Positions 48,401 to 52,827 of a stretch of DNA of 64,000 bases are shown piece after piece. The notes below the pieces were generated by a model. It did no database searches. It was not told the DNA's origin and worked only from the letters and a program-made list of their open reading frames with translations. The translations under genes were made by a program, and so were the position numbers. Within the stretch, counting starts at the first letter, position 1. Each line of letters begins with the position of its first letter. Source of the stretch: Sebastes aleutianus (Eukaryota; Chordata; Actinopteri; Perciformes; Sebastidae); the NCBI GenBank assembly GCA_916700875.1, contig CAKAKS010000062.1, forward strand, positions 8,609,373-8,673,372. Reading direction: 5' to 3'.

Positions 48401-49033
48401 ATTTAACATCGCCTTAAAAGCATACTACTGCAAAAAAATGAAAATGAAAAAATGATTTCAAAACAAAGCATTTGGCTCCCTCTGTTGGTTATTGTGTTTG
48501 CTGTCTGCTTATGTAGTCTACATGTTTTGACATTTAATATGTGTGCATATCTGTGTTTATAAGTGTTTCTTTCCTGTTTGTGTGTGCATTCATACATAAT
48601 TTATATCTGGTTTGTGTAATCAGGAGGCCATGGTGCGTTTCCCTCTGAAGGAGGTCCAGTCAACTCGCACCCAGAGACCAACTTCAGGCTCCAGTTATCC
48701 ATATGTGGAGATCATGATAGGAGACCTGCTCAACCAGCGCATCACACAACTACAGCTGGAGCAGGTGTGTGTGTGTGTGTGTGAGAAATATACAGAGAGA
48801 GTTGATAAAAGAGAGCTGCAGTTGCAACTAGGGCTGTCAGAGTTAACGCGATAATAACAGAAATTCATTTAAACGCCAATAATTTCTTTAACGCATTAAC
48901 GCAATCGATCTTCTGTGTGTGTGTTTTCCAGGGCCTGGAGCTGTGCCGAGTCATCGCCATGCACATGGAGAACATGTTGTCAGTCAGAGAAAAGAGACTC
49001 ACTTTGCCACCAAGTGAAATCACCCTGCTATAA
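1..49033 (+). CDS. myo15a: myosin XVA (unconventional myosin 15A), 66 exons seen, 5' partial
   Basis: This is an actin-based motor of the MyTH4-FERM class. In vertebrates its orthologue works in hair-cell stereocilia, delivering whirlin, EPS8 and partners to the tips. I joined 66 exons by frame and splice sites; they give 4095 residues in the window and end at a TAA at 49031-49033. Domain order is N-terminal extension (residues 1-1635), motor (about 1660-2320), IQ lever arm (2319-2423), MyTH4 (2424-2668), FERM-like halves (2669-2826 and 3215-3424) around a Pro/Gln linker, SH3 (3425-3554), MyTH4 (within 3555-3769), FERM (3770-4095). The order and local sequence match human MYO15A rather than MYO15B. 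Human MYO15A is about 3530 residues, so this protein is longer, mainly in exon 1. Residue numbers count from base 1 of the window; the true start codon lies upstream. The teleost suffix (aa/ab) cannot be decided here. Exon coordinates are in the domain entries. Confidence 0.96.
2578..4620 (+). repeat. coding repeat array in the myo15a N-terminal exon
   Basis: About 15 units of 37-42 codons share a core LS(N/S/G)AL-N--LR-A(S/T)Y. Early units (around 2578, 2731, 2878) end in SPLQR or TPLQR; units from 3151 onward end in RLPDG plus a Pro/Ser/Glu spacer; the last units (4225-4620) are diverged. The middle forms a tandem block with exact 126-bp (42-codon) spacing: the same 10-mer begins at 3261, 3387, 3513, 3639 and 3765, with near-identical DNA between. 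This indicates recent duplication or homogenisation. The A-L-LR-A-Y spacing recalls pentapeptide-repeat proteins, but that likeness is only impressionistic. Confidence 0.85.
5317..18330 (+). CDS. myo15a: myo15a exons 2-22: linker and myosin motor domain
   Basis: ATP-dependent actin motor. Exons: 5317-5399, 5663-5726, 5946-6055, 6450-6524, 9647-9737, 9923-9928, 10275-10378, 10623-10686, 10778-10891, 10999-11160, 11479-11592, 15403-15461, 15892-16015, 16121-16216, 16450-16581, 16689-16814, 17282-17359, 17496-17653, 17794-17839, 17938-18062, 18213-18330 (residues 1636-2318). Visible motifs: DGVEDMTQLE at the motor entry, P-loop GESGSGKTEA (6450-9737, split by an intron), switch I NDNSSRFGK (10275-10378), switch II DIYGFE (end of 15892-16015), relay helix SFEQLCINYANE, actin-binding/SH1 region CNPFFVRCIKPN. 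All nucleotide-binding motifs are intact, so an active motor is expected. Exon 2 opens with an in-frame ATG at 5317, a possible start for a short isoform. The intron after 5726 uses a GC donor. Confidence 0.95.
6525..8234. other. intron 5 of myo15a, first part: no feature recognised
   Basis: About 1.7 kb of unique-looking intron between the P-loop exons. Short GT/CA-rich stretches occur (around 6890-7000 and 7130-7180). No coding or RNA gene signal was seen; the ORFs present lack recognisable protein sequence. Confidence 0.6.
8235..8781 (-). mobile_element. short Tc1/mariner-type element with truncated transposase
   Basis: Inverted repeats of about 30 bp (8235-8263 and 8753-8781, one mismatch) are bounded by TA on both sides (8233-8234 and 8782-8783), the Tc1/mariner target duplication. 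Inside, a minus-strand ORF (8661 to 8197, overrunning the end) encodes a helix-turn-helix transposase N-terminus (FERGFVVGARRAGLSISKTA, FSRTTISRVYREWSE, TTRRTLKQMGYSSRRP). No DDE catalytic region is present: the element is an internally deleted, non-autonomous derivative about 550 bp long. Confidence 0.85.
9129..9496. mobile_element. palindromic MITE in myo15a intron 5
   Basis: The left ~90 bp (9129-9218) and right ~90 bp (9405-9496) are diverged inverted repeats. Both carry the same CCTGGACC and GTGTCTAAGTGACTAAT-like blocks in opposite orientation. No transposase. This is a typical non-autonomous DNA element. Confidence 0.7.
9779..9847 (+). repeat. (CA)n microsatellite, about 69 bp
   Basis: An almost pure CA run shortly after the P-loop exon and 75 bp before the 6-nt microexon. 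Confidence 0.95.
9923..9928 (+). CDS. myo15a: 6-nt microexon (Ile-Glu) of myo15a motor domain
   Basis: Exon 6 ends ...AQQ at 9737 and exon 8 begins ILEAAPLLES at 10275. Human MYO15A reads QQIKILEATPLLES, two residues more. The six bases ATTGAG at 9923-9928 are flanked by tggtgcag and gtagtg, encode Ile-Glu, keep phase 0 on both sides and restore exactly the missing two residues. Without it the motor would lack two residues in a conserved stretch before switch I. Support is by homology and splice sites; no transcript data. Confidence 0.8.
11593..15402. other. intron 12 of myo15a (3.8 kb) with repeat debris
   Basis: Mostly unique, AT-rich sequence. It holds a MITE at 13998-14348 (separate entry), a stretch at about 14440-14560 that looks like an eroded DNA-transposon end, a piece at 14670-14760 related to the element at 59474-60455, and a piece at 14815-14900 related to the dispersed family of 30632-31374. 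No exon fits the myosin frame here; exons 12 and 13 join directly. Confidence 0.6.
13998..14348. mobile_element. MITE with imperfect terminal inverted repeats
   Basis: It starts with taggctgcactcacaccaaa and ends with the diverged reverse complement (atttggtgggaatgaagcct). About 350 bp, no ORF. Likely a non-autonomous DNA transposon. Confidence 0.6.
17165..17270. repeat. dispersed repeat fragments in intron 17, just before exon 18
   Basis: A fragment of the gctgtcaaagttaacgcgat family (also at 22345, 30632-31374, 48828-48911 and 54885-55425) is followed by a stretch (ttggcatcattgggcaaa) repeated at about 54220. It ends about 10-15 bp before the acceptor at 17281. Confidence 0.7.
18950..19075. 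repeat. fragment of dispersed repeat family before exon 23
   Basis: About 125 bp resemble 31160-31285 (blocks ttatttaacctcctt, aatggattcctt and ttttctagtttcatat). It ends about 65 bp before the acceptor at 19139. The remainder of intron 18331-19139 is unremarkable. Confidence 0.7.
19140..20072 (+). CDS. myo15a: myo15a exons 23-25: end of converter and IQ lever arm
   Basis: Exons 19140-19315, 19766-19850, 20019-20072 (residues 2319-2423). The block starts LFLKED, the end of the converter, then carries light-chain-binding helices: an IQ motif around LTLQRYTRMFFVRKRF, a second around IGLQAQCRGFLTRKRY, and a weaker third around FRSLIHMYVNRKQYIK. The last exon encodes a short, highly charged EEERRRREM helix. 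The lever arm sets step size and binds calmodulin or myosin light chains. Introns 19316-19765, 19851-20018 and 20073-20343 show nothing beyond short repeat debris (a piece near 20205-20245 resembles the element at 27706-28657). Confidence 0.93.
20344..23244 (+). CDS. myo15a: myo15a exons 26-30: first MyTH4 domain
   Basis: Exons 20344-20425, 20696-20826, 20999-21094, 22014-22249, 23054-23244 (residues 2424-2668). The encoded helical domain contains PLDINNYPFYRYVQIYF, REPKFGMLMAPLESPLT, VLRFMGDPHLNGAQEN, DEILAQVVNQVWRN and AERGWLLLLACVCSFAP, typical MyTH4 landmarks (human MYO15A: RFMGDPHLHGAREN). MyTH4-FERM tails bind cargo; in myosin XV this tail contributes to cargo loading at stereocilia tips. 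Splice frames are 1/1, 0/0, 0/0, 2/2. The acceptor of the last exon (23053) lies 30 nt after a perfect 30-bp hairpin. Confidence 0.94.
21242..21772. mobile_element. MITE with agtgact-gtttacatg termini in intron 28
   Basis: The left end (21242-21285) and right end (21729-21772) are diverged inverted repeats carrying the same agtgact, gtttacatg and ctaatattc blocks. About 530 bp, no transposase ORF. Confidence 0.65.
22341..22650. repeat. copy of dispersed gctgtcaaagttaac family in intron 29
   Basis: Matches, in opposite orientation, the longer copy at 30632-31374: both have the catggccattttcaaa block, a cctctgacctcaagatatgt-like block and the gggttctatgggtacccac block. Confidence 0.75.
22889..23023. 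repeat. two adjacent perfect hairpins upstream of exon 30
   Basis: First hairpin: a 16-bp arm at 22889-22904 pairs perfectly with 22937-22952 (ttatcgtctccgaccg). Second: a 30-bp arm at 22959-22988 pairs perfectly with 22994-23023, leaving a 5-nt loop. The second ends 30 nt before the acceptor of the last MyTH4-1 exon (AG at 23052-23053). Confidence 0.95.
23707..23921 (+). mobile_element. tRNA-derived SINE in intron 30
   Basis: It starts with a tRNA-like head: an A-box-like tgtggcccaggggattg at about 23721, then a B-box-like ggctcgatccc at about 23759. A tRNA-unrelated body follows, ending in an AATAAAG tail near 23915. About 215 bp. It ends 21 bp before the acceptor of exon 31 (AG at 23941-23942). 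SINE identification rests on the pol III box spacing. Confidence 0.65.
23943..25085 (+). CDS. myo15a: myo15a exons 31-34: first FERM-like region, N-terminal part
   Basis: Exons 23943-24015, 24328-24519, 24642-24754, 24991-25085 (residues 2669-2826). The sequence CPVHSWTSGEDLAGDILRHRG, LAGHDYVMDLIADLELP and FPKQKSYFII matches the ubiquitin-like F1 part of the first myosin XV FERM-like region. It is followed by an acidic stretch (GFESDEELPP), a DSDGYYSH motif and DRYLDSLFDPVLSD, all shared with human MYO15A. The FERM fold is then interrupted by the Pro/Gln linker of exons 35-42. Intron 24016-24327 shows nothing notable. The acceptor at 24641 is preceded by a (TCTCC)n tract. Confidence 0.92.
25086..26443. 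other. intron 34 of myo15a: nothing recognised
   Basis: About 1.36 kb with no coding homology, no clear repeat boundaries and only a short CA run near 26331-26345. Confidence 0.6.
26444..32881 (+). CDS. myo15a: myo15a exons 35-42: Pro/Gln-rich linker with polyglutamine
   Basis: Exons 26444-26579, 29786-30193, 30459-30523, 31549-31686, 31819-31873, 32308-32455, 32551-32644, 32761-32881 (residues 2827-3214). This is a low-complexity insert between FERM-like halves. Exon 36 encodes HHHHH, then 17 consecutive Gln, then Pro/Gln/Thr/Ser-rich sequence. Exons 37-38 keep the human-like helix QQAIILAQQMTMQAIAIQQQ, exon 40 the DIKDIVKQHQ segment, and exon 41 KMFAKKSDPHDEAMEILKDQM (human KVFMKRPDPHEEALMILKGQM). 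These conserved islands argue that the frame is real despite the low complexity. Length and composition are likely to vary between fish. Confidence 0.88.
27706..28657. mobile_element. composite MITE/SINE-like repeat in intron 35
   Basis: Ends are inverted: attaaaggaacagtgtgtag at 27706 and the reverse of a related sequence at 28638-28657 (ttacacactggtcctttaaa). The interior holds a (TCAAG)n run at about 27850-27873 and a segment with atttatttctatagcacatt and aagtgctttacagac typical of fish interspersed repeats. Solo end fragments recur at about 20205, 34370 and 46860. Confidence 0.6.
28801..29570. mobile_element. putative non-autonomous DNA transposon with ggcctcatg termini
   Basis: The left end reads gggcctcatgcagcaacatt and the right end, inverted, reads ggcctcatgaatgaagcg. 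A TATA-like tatataagg lies at about 28973, and 60 bp later a 21-codon ORF (29037-29102, starting MPPKKAVRRRR) encodes a very basic peptide. No transposase core is seen. The family is unassigned; a PIF/Harbinger-type origin is only a guess. Confidence 0.45.
29881..29925 (+). repeat. coding (CAG)14 polyglutamine tract in myo15a exon 36
   Basis: Fourteen uninterrupted CAG codons (29881-29922), preceded by two CAA and followed by one CAA, giving 17 Gln in frame. A pentahistidine precedes it and a (CAA)n-type Gln run follows at about 29947-29964. Such tracts are prone to length variation. Confidence 0.95.
30632..31374. mobile_element. longest full copy of dispersed repeat family, intron 37
   Basis: About 740 bp. 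The left end (agggctatcaatcgattcaa) and right end (gcgttaactttgacagccc) form an imperfect terminal inverted repeat (agggct--tcaa). At least five more copies or fragments occur in this window: 14815-14900, 17165-17210, 18950-19075, 22341-22650, 48828-48911 and 54885-55425. No ORF; a non-autonomous element. Confidence 0.75.
31687..32307. other. introns 38-39: nothing recognised
   Basis: Two introns flank the 55-nt exon 31819-31873. No repeat boundaries or RNA genes are evident. Confidence 0.6.
33030..36209 (+). CDS. myo15a: myo15a exons 43-48: first FERM-like region, C-terminal part
   Basis: Exons 33030-33145, 34046-34105, 34505-34580, 34743-34858, 35023-35141, 36068-36209 (residues 3215-3424). 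Landmarks shared with human MYO15A: VPWKLYMRKEVFYPKE, LDLIFRQVVHDTFSEACIRI, ARDLWEIYFSRLFPASG, GTGVQVLSVSHKGIKLLKMV, SDILFVSIPSKNMLEFNL and FSAKAPQVKHMIDYFL. These correspond to FERM F2- and F3-like parts placed before the SH3 domain. Intron 33146-34045 shows no recognisable feature. Intron 34106-34504 contains a short terminal fragment (about 34370-34420) of the repeat family at 27706-28657. Confidence 0.92.
35165..35760. mobile_element. interspersed repeat (MITE-like) in intron 47
   Basis: The left part (tagactgtatagaagaagtg) and right part (catagacttctatacaatct), both with an associated ttttttgcaaccaga-type block, occur in opposite orientation around a ~400-bp core. No ORF. Boundaries are approximate. 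Confidence 0.55.
36254..37877 (-). mobile_element. full-length Tc1-type transposon with long terminal inverted repeats
   Basis: A 1624-bp element bounded by TA target duplications (36252-36253 and 37878-37879). Terminal inverted repeats of about 216 bp (36254-36470 and 37662-37877) are nearly identical, pointing to a fairly recent insertion. The minus strand carries a Tc1-family transposase. The long-repeat structure matches fish Tc1 elements with long inverted repeats; it recalls the flatfish Passport/PPTN group, from memory only. It sits in intron 48 of myo15a, opposite to the gene. Confidence 0.93.
36475..37530 (-). pseudogene. Tc1 transposase, frameshifted
   Basis: Three minus-strand segments in different frames cover a full-length transposase. 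37530-37085: N-terminal paired-type DNA-binding region (SQEIRKNIIDLHVKGKGYKT, RTIRHCLSQSGLNGRRPRRT). 37090-36743: catalytic core with WTDETK and DNDPKH. 36779-36475: the end, with PDLNPIEHLWKELKH. The DDE catalytic residues (D, D, E) are all visible but spread over frames separated by small indels near 37085 and 36750, the latter apparently a 2-bp loss. A functional protein is not expected. Confidence 0.9.
37949..39662 (+). CDS. myo15a: myo15a exons 49-51: SH3 domain
   Basis: Exons 37949-38060, 38228-38302, 39460-39662 (residues 3425-3554). The encoded domain runs DSEYVVAVRNYITEDRSLLS, FHKGDIIRL, GWRFGAVYGKSGVFPSEYV, a recognisable SH3 fold with the ALYDF-like stretch replaced by VAVRNY as in human MYO15A. 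It is followed by the alanine-rich AASAAIAVAMGSAVAAHEL segment. In myosin XVA the SH3-MyTH4 region is part of the whirlin-binding tail. Exon 49 follows a 1.6-kb Tc1 element by 71 bp. Exon 51 has a long GT microsatellite immediately before its acceptor. Confidence 0.93.
38437..39266. mobile_element. MITE with gggagacaccccagg termini in intron 50
   Basis: The left end (38437-38456) and right end (39247-39266) are inverted copies. The interior carries a direct duplication: a segment starting gataatgcctcatttgcata occurs at about 38617 and again at 39113, each followed by similar sequence. No ORF. Confidence 0.7.
39409..39459 (+). repeat. (GT)n microsatellite ending at the acceptor of exon 51
   Basis: A GT run from 39409 continues to tgtgtacag, whose AG (39458-39459) is the splice acceptor for the SH3-domain exon. 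The GT tract therefore replaces a normal polypyrimidine tract. Confidence 0.9.
40002..43359 (+). CDS. myo15a: myo15a exons 52-58: second MyTH4 domain
   Basis: Exons 40002-40126, 40267-40330, 40425-40497, 42082-42155, 42817-42899, 42998-43128, 43265-43359 (residues 3555-3769). After a linker (QYYMAEFAKKYFREAQRNK) the domain reads SPIQESLIDFSDSG, AIMKFMGDFSLKGQTEQE, DEAFCQVMKQVTTNTSSKPD, SCQRGWRLLYILTAFYRCSD, FLQEACDSPGM and GIAKACEQNLRRTFQYGGR, all MyTH4 landmarks matching the C-terminal domain of human MYO15A. With the following FERM domain it forms the cargo-binding MyTH4-FERM supramodule. Intron 40498-42081 holds a decayed Tc1-like element. Confidence 0.94.
40668..41875 (-). mobile_element. 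decayed Tc1-like transposon, N-terminal part of transposase missing
   Basis: Inverted repeats of about 200 bp (40668-40880 and 41655-41875) start with ctggaaaaa and ttcggaaacttgtgtttggt blocks. The minus strand carries transposase fragments: 41653-41438 (ALHRQARLRWCRQHRQWN, NESRFCLPKLDGRVKVWRR), 41410-41210 (MVWGGISLTGKTRL, LQDDNARQ) and 41328-41008 (LAKSPDLNPIQHLCDQLGR). The DNA-binding N-terminus is absent and frames are broken. It lies in intron 54 of myo15a. Confidence 0.85.
42156..42816. other. intron 55 with a repeat fragment
   Basis: A stretch at about 42530-42615 (ttgaatcgatatatcgatcc, ending cgttacaccccta) matches the right end of the element at 59474-60455. Otherwise unremarkable. 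Confidence 0.55.
43463..43961. mobile_element. palindromic MITE in intron 58
   Basis: About 500 bp. The left half (gtgatgtcatagggtataaa, gtgtggagctgctc) and right half (cagctccacacttaatactg, tatgacatcacaag) are inverted, diverged copies, and the ends (aaggggaact / gtgttccacttt) are related inverted. No ORF. The rest of intron 43360-44458 is AT-rich and featureless. Confidence 0.65.
44459..49033 (+). CDS. myo15a: myo15a exons 59-66: C-terminal FERM domain and PDZ ligand
   Basis: Exons 44459-44536, 44717-44813, 44916-45076, 45441-45574, 47025-47158, 48105-48238, 48624-48764, 48932-49033 (residues 3770-4095). Landmarks: SSKRQLFLLPGGIERHLKIK (F1), LWFRRVIWSLALKLDNELYV and HYNQVLPDYLKALL (F2), FGSSFFYIQSC and VRFPLKEVQSTRTQRPT (F3). 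The protein ends PPSEITLL before TAA, a class I PDZ ligand as in human MYO15A, which uses its C-terminus to contact the whirlin PDZ3 domain (established knowledge). The final acceptor (48931) follows a fragment of a dispersed repeat plus a short GT tract. Intron 45077-45440 is unremarkable. Confidence 0.95.
45807..46972. mobile_element. 1.17-kb non-autonomous DNA element in intron 62
   Basis: It begins cagggttacaatagtttagt and ends with the diverged inverse (agtttactatagtaaccctg), giving about 30-bp terminal inverted repeats. Inside is a second nested inverted duplication (about 46080-46200 versus 46395-46515; shared blocks include gccatgtttcatcattca and aaaattgcca). No transposase. Confidence 0.65.
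47706..48071 (-). mobile_element. 5'-truncated L1-like LINE fragment (ORF2 C-terminus)
   Basis: The minus strand encodes 121 residues resembling the C-terminal cysteine region of L1-type ORF2: a CWRLCGNREANESFWENVHV stretch followed by IKGILGYAIPKECKVMYLGN. It ends 33 nt before the acceptor of exon 64 (48104). No endonuclease or reverse transcriptase core is present. Family assignment is by pattern recognition. The remainder of intron 47159-47700 is AT-rich and featureless. Confidence 0.55.
48828..48911. repeat. short copy of dispersed repeat family before the last myo15a exon
   Basis: It starts agggctgtcagagttaacgc and ends gcattaacgcaatcgatc. It is an 84-bp internally deleted derivative of the family at 30632-31374, ending about 20 bp before the final acceptor. 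Confidence 0.75.
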
Positions 49034-49050
49034 CACAAACAAGCATATGC

Positions 49051-49128
<78 letters not shown>

Positions 49129-50410
49129 TAAGAGGAGTCGCACTTTATGCCTCATAATTGTACTGCATCTACCTCTATTTTAAAAATAGAATATTTTAAT
49201 ATGTAAAGCTAATGTTTCTTTAATGTCGATGTAACATCGAATGTATGGCGATGATATTGATGACCTAGTTTGTGAAAAAGGATGTATTCAGTTGGCGCTG
49301 CAACCAAAGATTATCTTCTTCATTAATCGTTTGGTCTATAAACTATAAGAGAAGAGCGGAACATCAACATCATAATTTCCCACAGCCAAAGTTGTCAAGT
49401 TCAAATGGCTTTTTCTGTCCAACCAACAGTCCAAAACCCAAATATATTCAGTTTGCTATCATAGAAGAGTAAAATAAACAGCATATTATATTCAATAATC
49501 ACATTTGAGAAGTTGCAACAACTGAATTTTTAGGTCATTTTACTTAAAAAAAGATTTAAACAATTACACCTACAGCATTAACATAAAGTAAGAAAAGGAA
49601 TATATACATGTATAGTTATCTTTCCAGTAAGTCAGGTCAGACCTGTACCTTACACACACTTACATACACACACACCACTGAGTTTAATGCATTCATGTGT
49701 CTATGATGCAATGTTTGTTAGCAAGAAGTAGAAACTGAAACTTGGAAAAATGTCCTTTCACACCCATTTATGTTTTTAGTTCGATATTTTTTAGCCAAAA
49801 CTGTTTGAGGTCTTGCCATGGCTGCTCTAATTTACTTTACCCCCCCACTTCAGAAGACTTGTATGATTTGATTAGCATTGATCCTAGGGCAACATTGAAT
49901 TGAAATGTGTTCTTGCACTGACCGAGGGTAGGAACCCCTGCTGTGGTTGGCTCTCTACAAAGAAACTGAATGTGTGAAACTGAAGCAAATAACTAGCAAA
50001 CTTTAGTATAACCTCATCTTCCCTTTAACATTAATACATGCTTGTGGTTTGACTTGATACATATTTTTTTATGAGGCTTGGGCCTACAGTACATACAAGT
50101 GTAGCCTACATAAATTATTTGTGAGCTCATAAAATATACATTTTTGTAGAAAGATGCAATTAAAATGAAAACAAAAGAAGGCGGCCACAAATTAAATTAT
50201 TTCTTTCTTATTTTCTTCCCTGTCGTGAAATCCAGTGAAAGACACGACAGAAAACATATGTGGGGAAGCAGTTAAAGGCCACATCACTGAACTGTTTGCA
50301 CTAATTAAAATGATTATTTATACAATGTATATATGTATTTGTAAATAGCTGTTGTACATAACTTATGCATGTGAATAATGTTGTACATTAAAGTTTGTAG
50401 CATAAATTAC
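49034..50410 (+). other. myo15a: myo15a 3' untranslated region (candidate)
   Basis: Sequence after the TAA at 49031-49033. A (CGCA)n(CA)n microsatellite lies at 49050-49128, only about 17 bp after the stop. Possible poly(A) signals are AATAAA at 49473-49478 and ATTAAA at 50387-50392; the latter is followed by a GT-rich stretch. Transcript end is inferred, not shown. Confidence 0.55.
50387..50392 (+). terminator. candidate poly(A) signal ATTAAA for myo15a
   Basis: ATTAAA followed within 30 nt by a GT-rich stretch (ctctggtgtttaaatttgg). An earlier AATAAA at 49473 is an alternative. Confidence 0.4.
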
Positions 50411-50759
50411 TCTGGTGTTTAAATTTGGTTCATTTAATTTTTAACATTTACAACAAGTATAATTTCAAAGGCATCAGAGAAAGCTACATAAAAACAGCAT
50501 AGGAAATAGAGTAAATAAATATATAAGATAGACAGAGGTCAATGGTCAGTTTCAACAGTCTTTTGCCAATTCTTCAAAATAATTGTCCCGAATTCTGCTT
50601 TATGTAAAAGTAATATAATATTTTAATTTTTGTTTCAACATTTTTATAGATGCGTGTATAATGTAAAAAGGGCACCGCAATCGAGACTGAAAAAAAAGGT
50701 ACACAACACCAAGGGAATTTAAGAATGACAAAGAAAGAAGAAAAAAACAAAAACACAAT

Positions 50760-51094
50760 TAACCAATAGAACAACCCCCCCACCCGATATAAAAAAAGGG
50801 TAAATAGATAAATGAAATTATATAAATCTAAATGAAATTAATTAAATAAATAAATACATTAAAATACAAATACAAATAAATTTAATTGTAATATATAAAT
50901 TTAAAATAATTTAAATTTAAAAATAATGATAATAATATTTAGGACCACTAAACCCAGAAGGTTTTACTAAGGACAAAAAACAAAAACACAAAGAACCAAT
51001 TGAACAACCCCCCACCCAGGATTCTTTTTTTTTTTTTTTTTTTAAAGGTAAATAGATAAATTAAATTATATAAATCTAAATGAAATAAATACAT

Positions 51095-51125
<31 letters not shown>

Positions 51126-51515
51126 TTATACAATATTATAAATTTTAAATAATTTAAATCTAGTAATAATAGTATTTAGGACCCCTTCATGTCCTTTCAT
51201 TGGATAATACCAACAGTTTTCCAAGTTACATAGAAAACAACAGGTCATTAACATCATCCCATAGTAAAACCTTTTGGGTCTAGTGGTCCTAAATATTATT
51301 ATTATTATTATTAATAATATAACAATAATAACAATAATACATTTAGATTATTTTAAATTTAAACATTACAATTAAATGTATTTTACTTGTATTTTTGTAT
51401 ATTATTATTATTATTATTATATATATTTTTATTTTAATGTATTTATTTATTTAATTAATTTAATTTAGATTTATATAATTTAATTTATCTATTAACCCTT
51501 TTTTACATCCCAAAA
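50760..51515. repeat. AT-rich palindromic segment between myo15a and llgl1
   Basis: A 40-bp arm at 50931-50970 (containing aggaccactaaacccagaag) pairs with 51261-51300, 38 of 40 matching. Flanking AT-rich sequence (50790-50930 versus 51300-51512) is also inverted and related. The centre holds a second direct copy of the left flank (compare 50764-50790 with 50997-51020, both with caaccccc-cacccg/cagg). A (TAA)n run follows at about 51098-51122. Foldback or MITE-like structure. Confidence 0.75.
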
Positions 51516-51649
51516 GGTTTTAACTATCATTACAGTAAATATATTACAATAACACATTCTGAACAATAGAAAGTGAACAAGTTCACTAACATTGCCTTTT
51601 ACTAACTATTATCTACTGTCTTGATAGTTTCATTTAGAGTAAAGCGTTC

Positions 51650-51885
51650 GCCGTTTTAACACCCTTGTATTGACGGATGTGAGCAGGACGTGCATCCGGT
51701 GCGTCGCGGTGCTACAAACCGAGCATCCACCCTCCAGTGTTCGCTAACGGCTGTGTGGGCGTTTCCTAGGTAATTGCTCGCAGATTTCTTCGCCCTCATT
51801 GGTTGACAACGACGGGGTCCGTGTGAACCGGGAGGAGGTGGGGGGCTGTGGTCGAACCCACCGCGACCTGAACAGCACCAGGAGG

Positions 51886-51916
<31 letters not shown>

Positions 51917-52078
51917 GAGGGAGGAGAGAGGAGAGAGAGCCGCAGCCCGCAGCAGCAGCAGCAGCGCCGCTTTCAGCCTGCATGGGGCTAGTCCGTTAGC
52001 TAGCTTAGCAACCAACCGTCCGCCTCAACCCCCGTGTGTTGTTATCTCTCCGTGGTTTCCTGCTGTACCGGCTTCAAC
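51650..52078 (+). promoter_or_regulatory. llgl1: llgl1 5' region: CpG-rich promoter/5' UTR (candidate)
   Basis: GC- and CpG-rich sequence after a kilobase of AT-rich DNA. An inverted CCAAT box (attgg) lies at 51798-51802, a (GA)n tract at about 51883-51912, a short CAG run at about 51951-51965, and a 5-codon upstream ORF at 51982-51999. No TATA box is seen. Consistent with a broad CpG-island promoter; the transcription start is unknown. Confidence 0.5.
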
Positions 52079-52413
52079 ATGATGAAGTTTAGGTTCCGTC
52101 GGCAGGGCACCGACCCGCAGAGAGAGAAGATAAAACAGGAGCTGTTCGCCTTCAACAAGGTAAAGTAACGGGACGGAGGAGAGGAGAGGGAGGAGAGAGA
52201 GGGTTTCCTCCTCTTCTCTCCTCTTCTCTGCTGCTGCTCCACTAAACTATCTATCTCAACCTGGGTTAAAGTACAGCATCATTTAGATGCTCCTCTCTGT
52301 TGCTGCGTCCAGCTAGAAACAGACTAGCTGCTGCTGGTTTCTAGTGCAGGCTGGACTTGGACGCTTTGTTGATGTGTGTGTGTGTGTGTGGGTCTGTCTC
52401 TGTGTGTGTCTGT

Positions 52414-52476
<63 letters not shown>

Positions 52477-52511
52477 TCTCTCTCTCTCTCTCTCTCTGCG
52501 TGTGTCTCTGT

Positions 52512-52556
<45 letters not shown>

Positions 52557-52657
52557 TCTCTGTCTCTGTGTGTGTCTCTCTCTCTGTGTGTGTGTGTGTT
52601 TGTGTCTGTCTCTGTGTGTGTGTGTCTCTCTCGCTCTGTTTGTGTGTGTGTCTCTCT

Positions 52658-52694
<37 letters not shown>

Positions 52695-52753
52695 TGTCTC
52701 TGTGTGTGTCTATATCTGTGTGTGTCTCTGTGTTGTTTTCTCTCTCTGTGTGT

Positions 52754-52827
<74 letters not shown>

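Noticed and set aside
1..52078. Alternative identity as MYO15B next to LLGL2 (also neighbours in human, 17q25)
   Set aside because: The second gene begins MMKFRFRRQG as LLGL1, unlike LLGL2, and the tail (SSKRQLFLLPGG, PPSEITLL) matches MYO15A.
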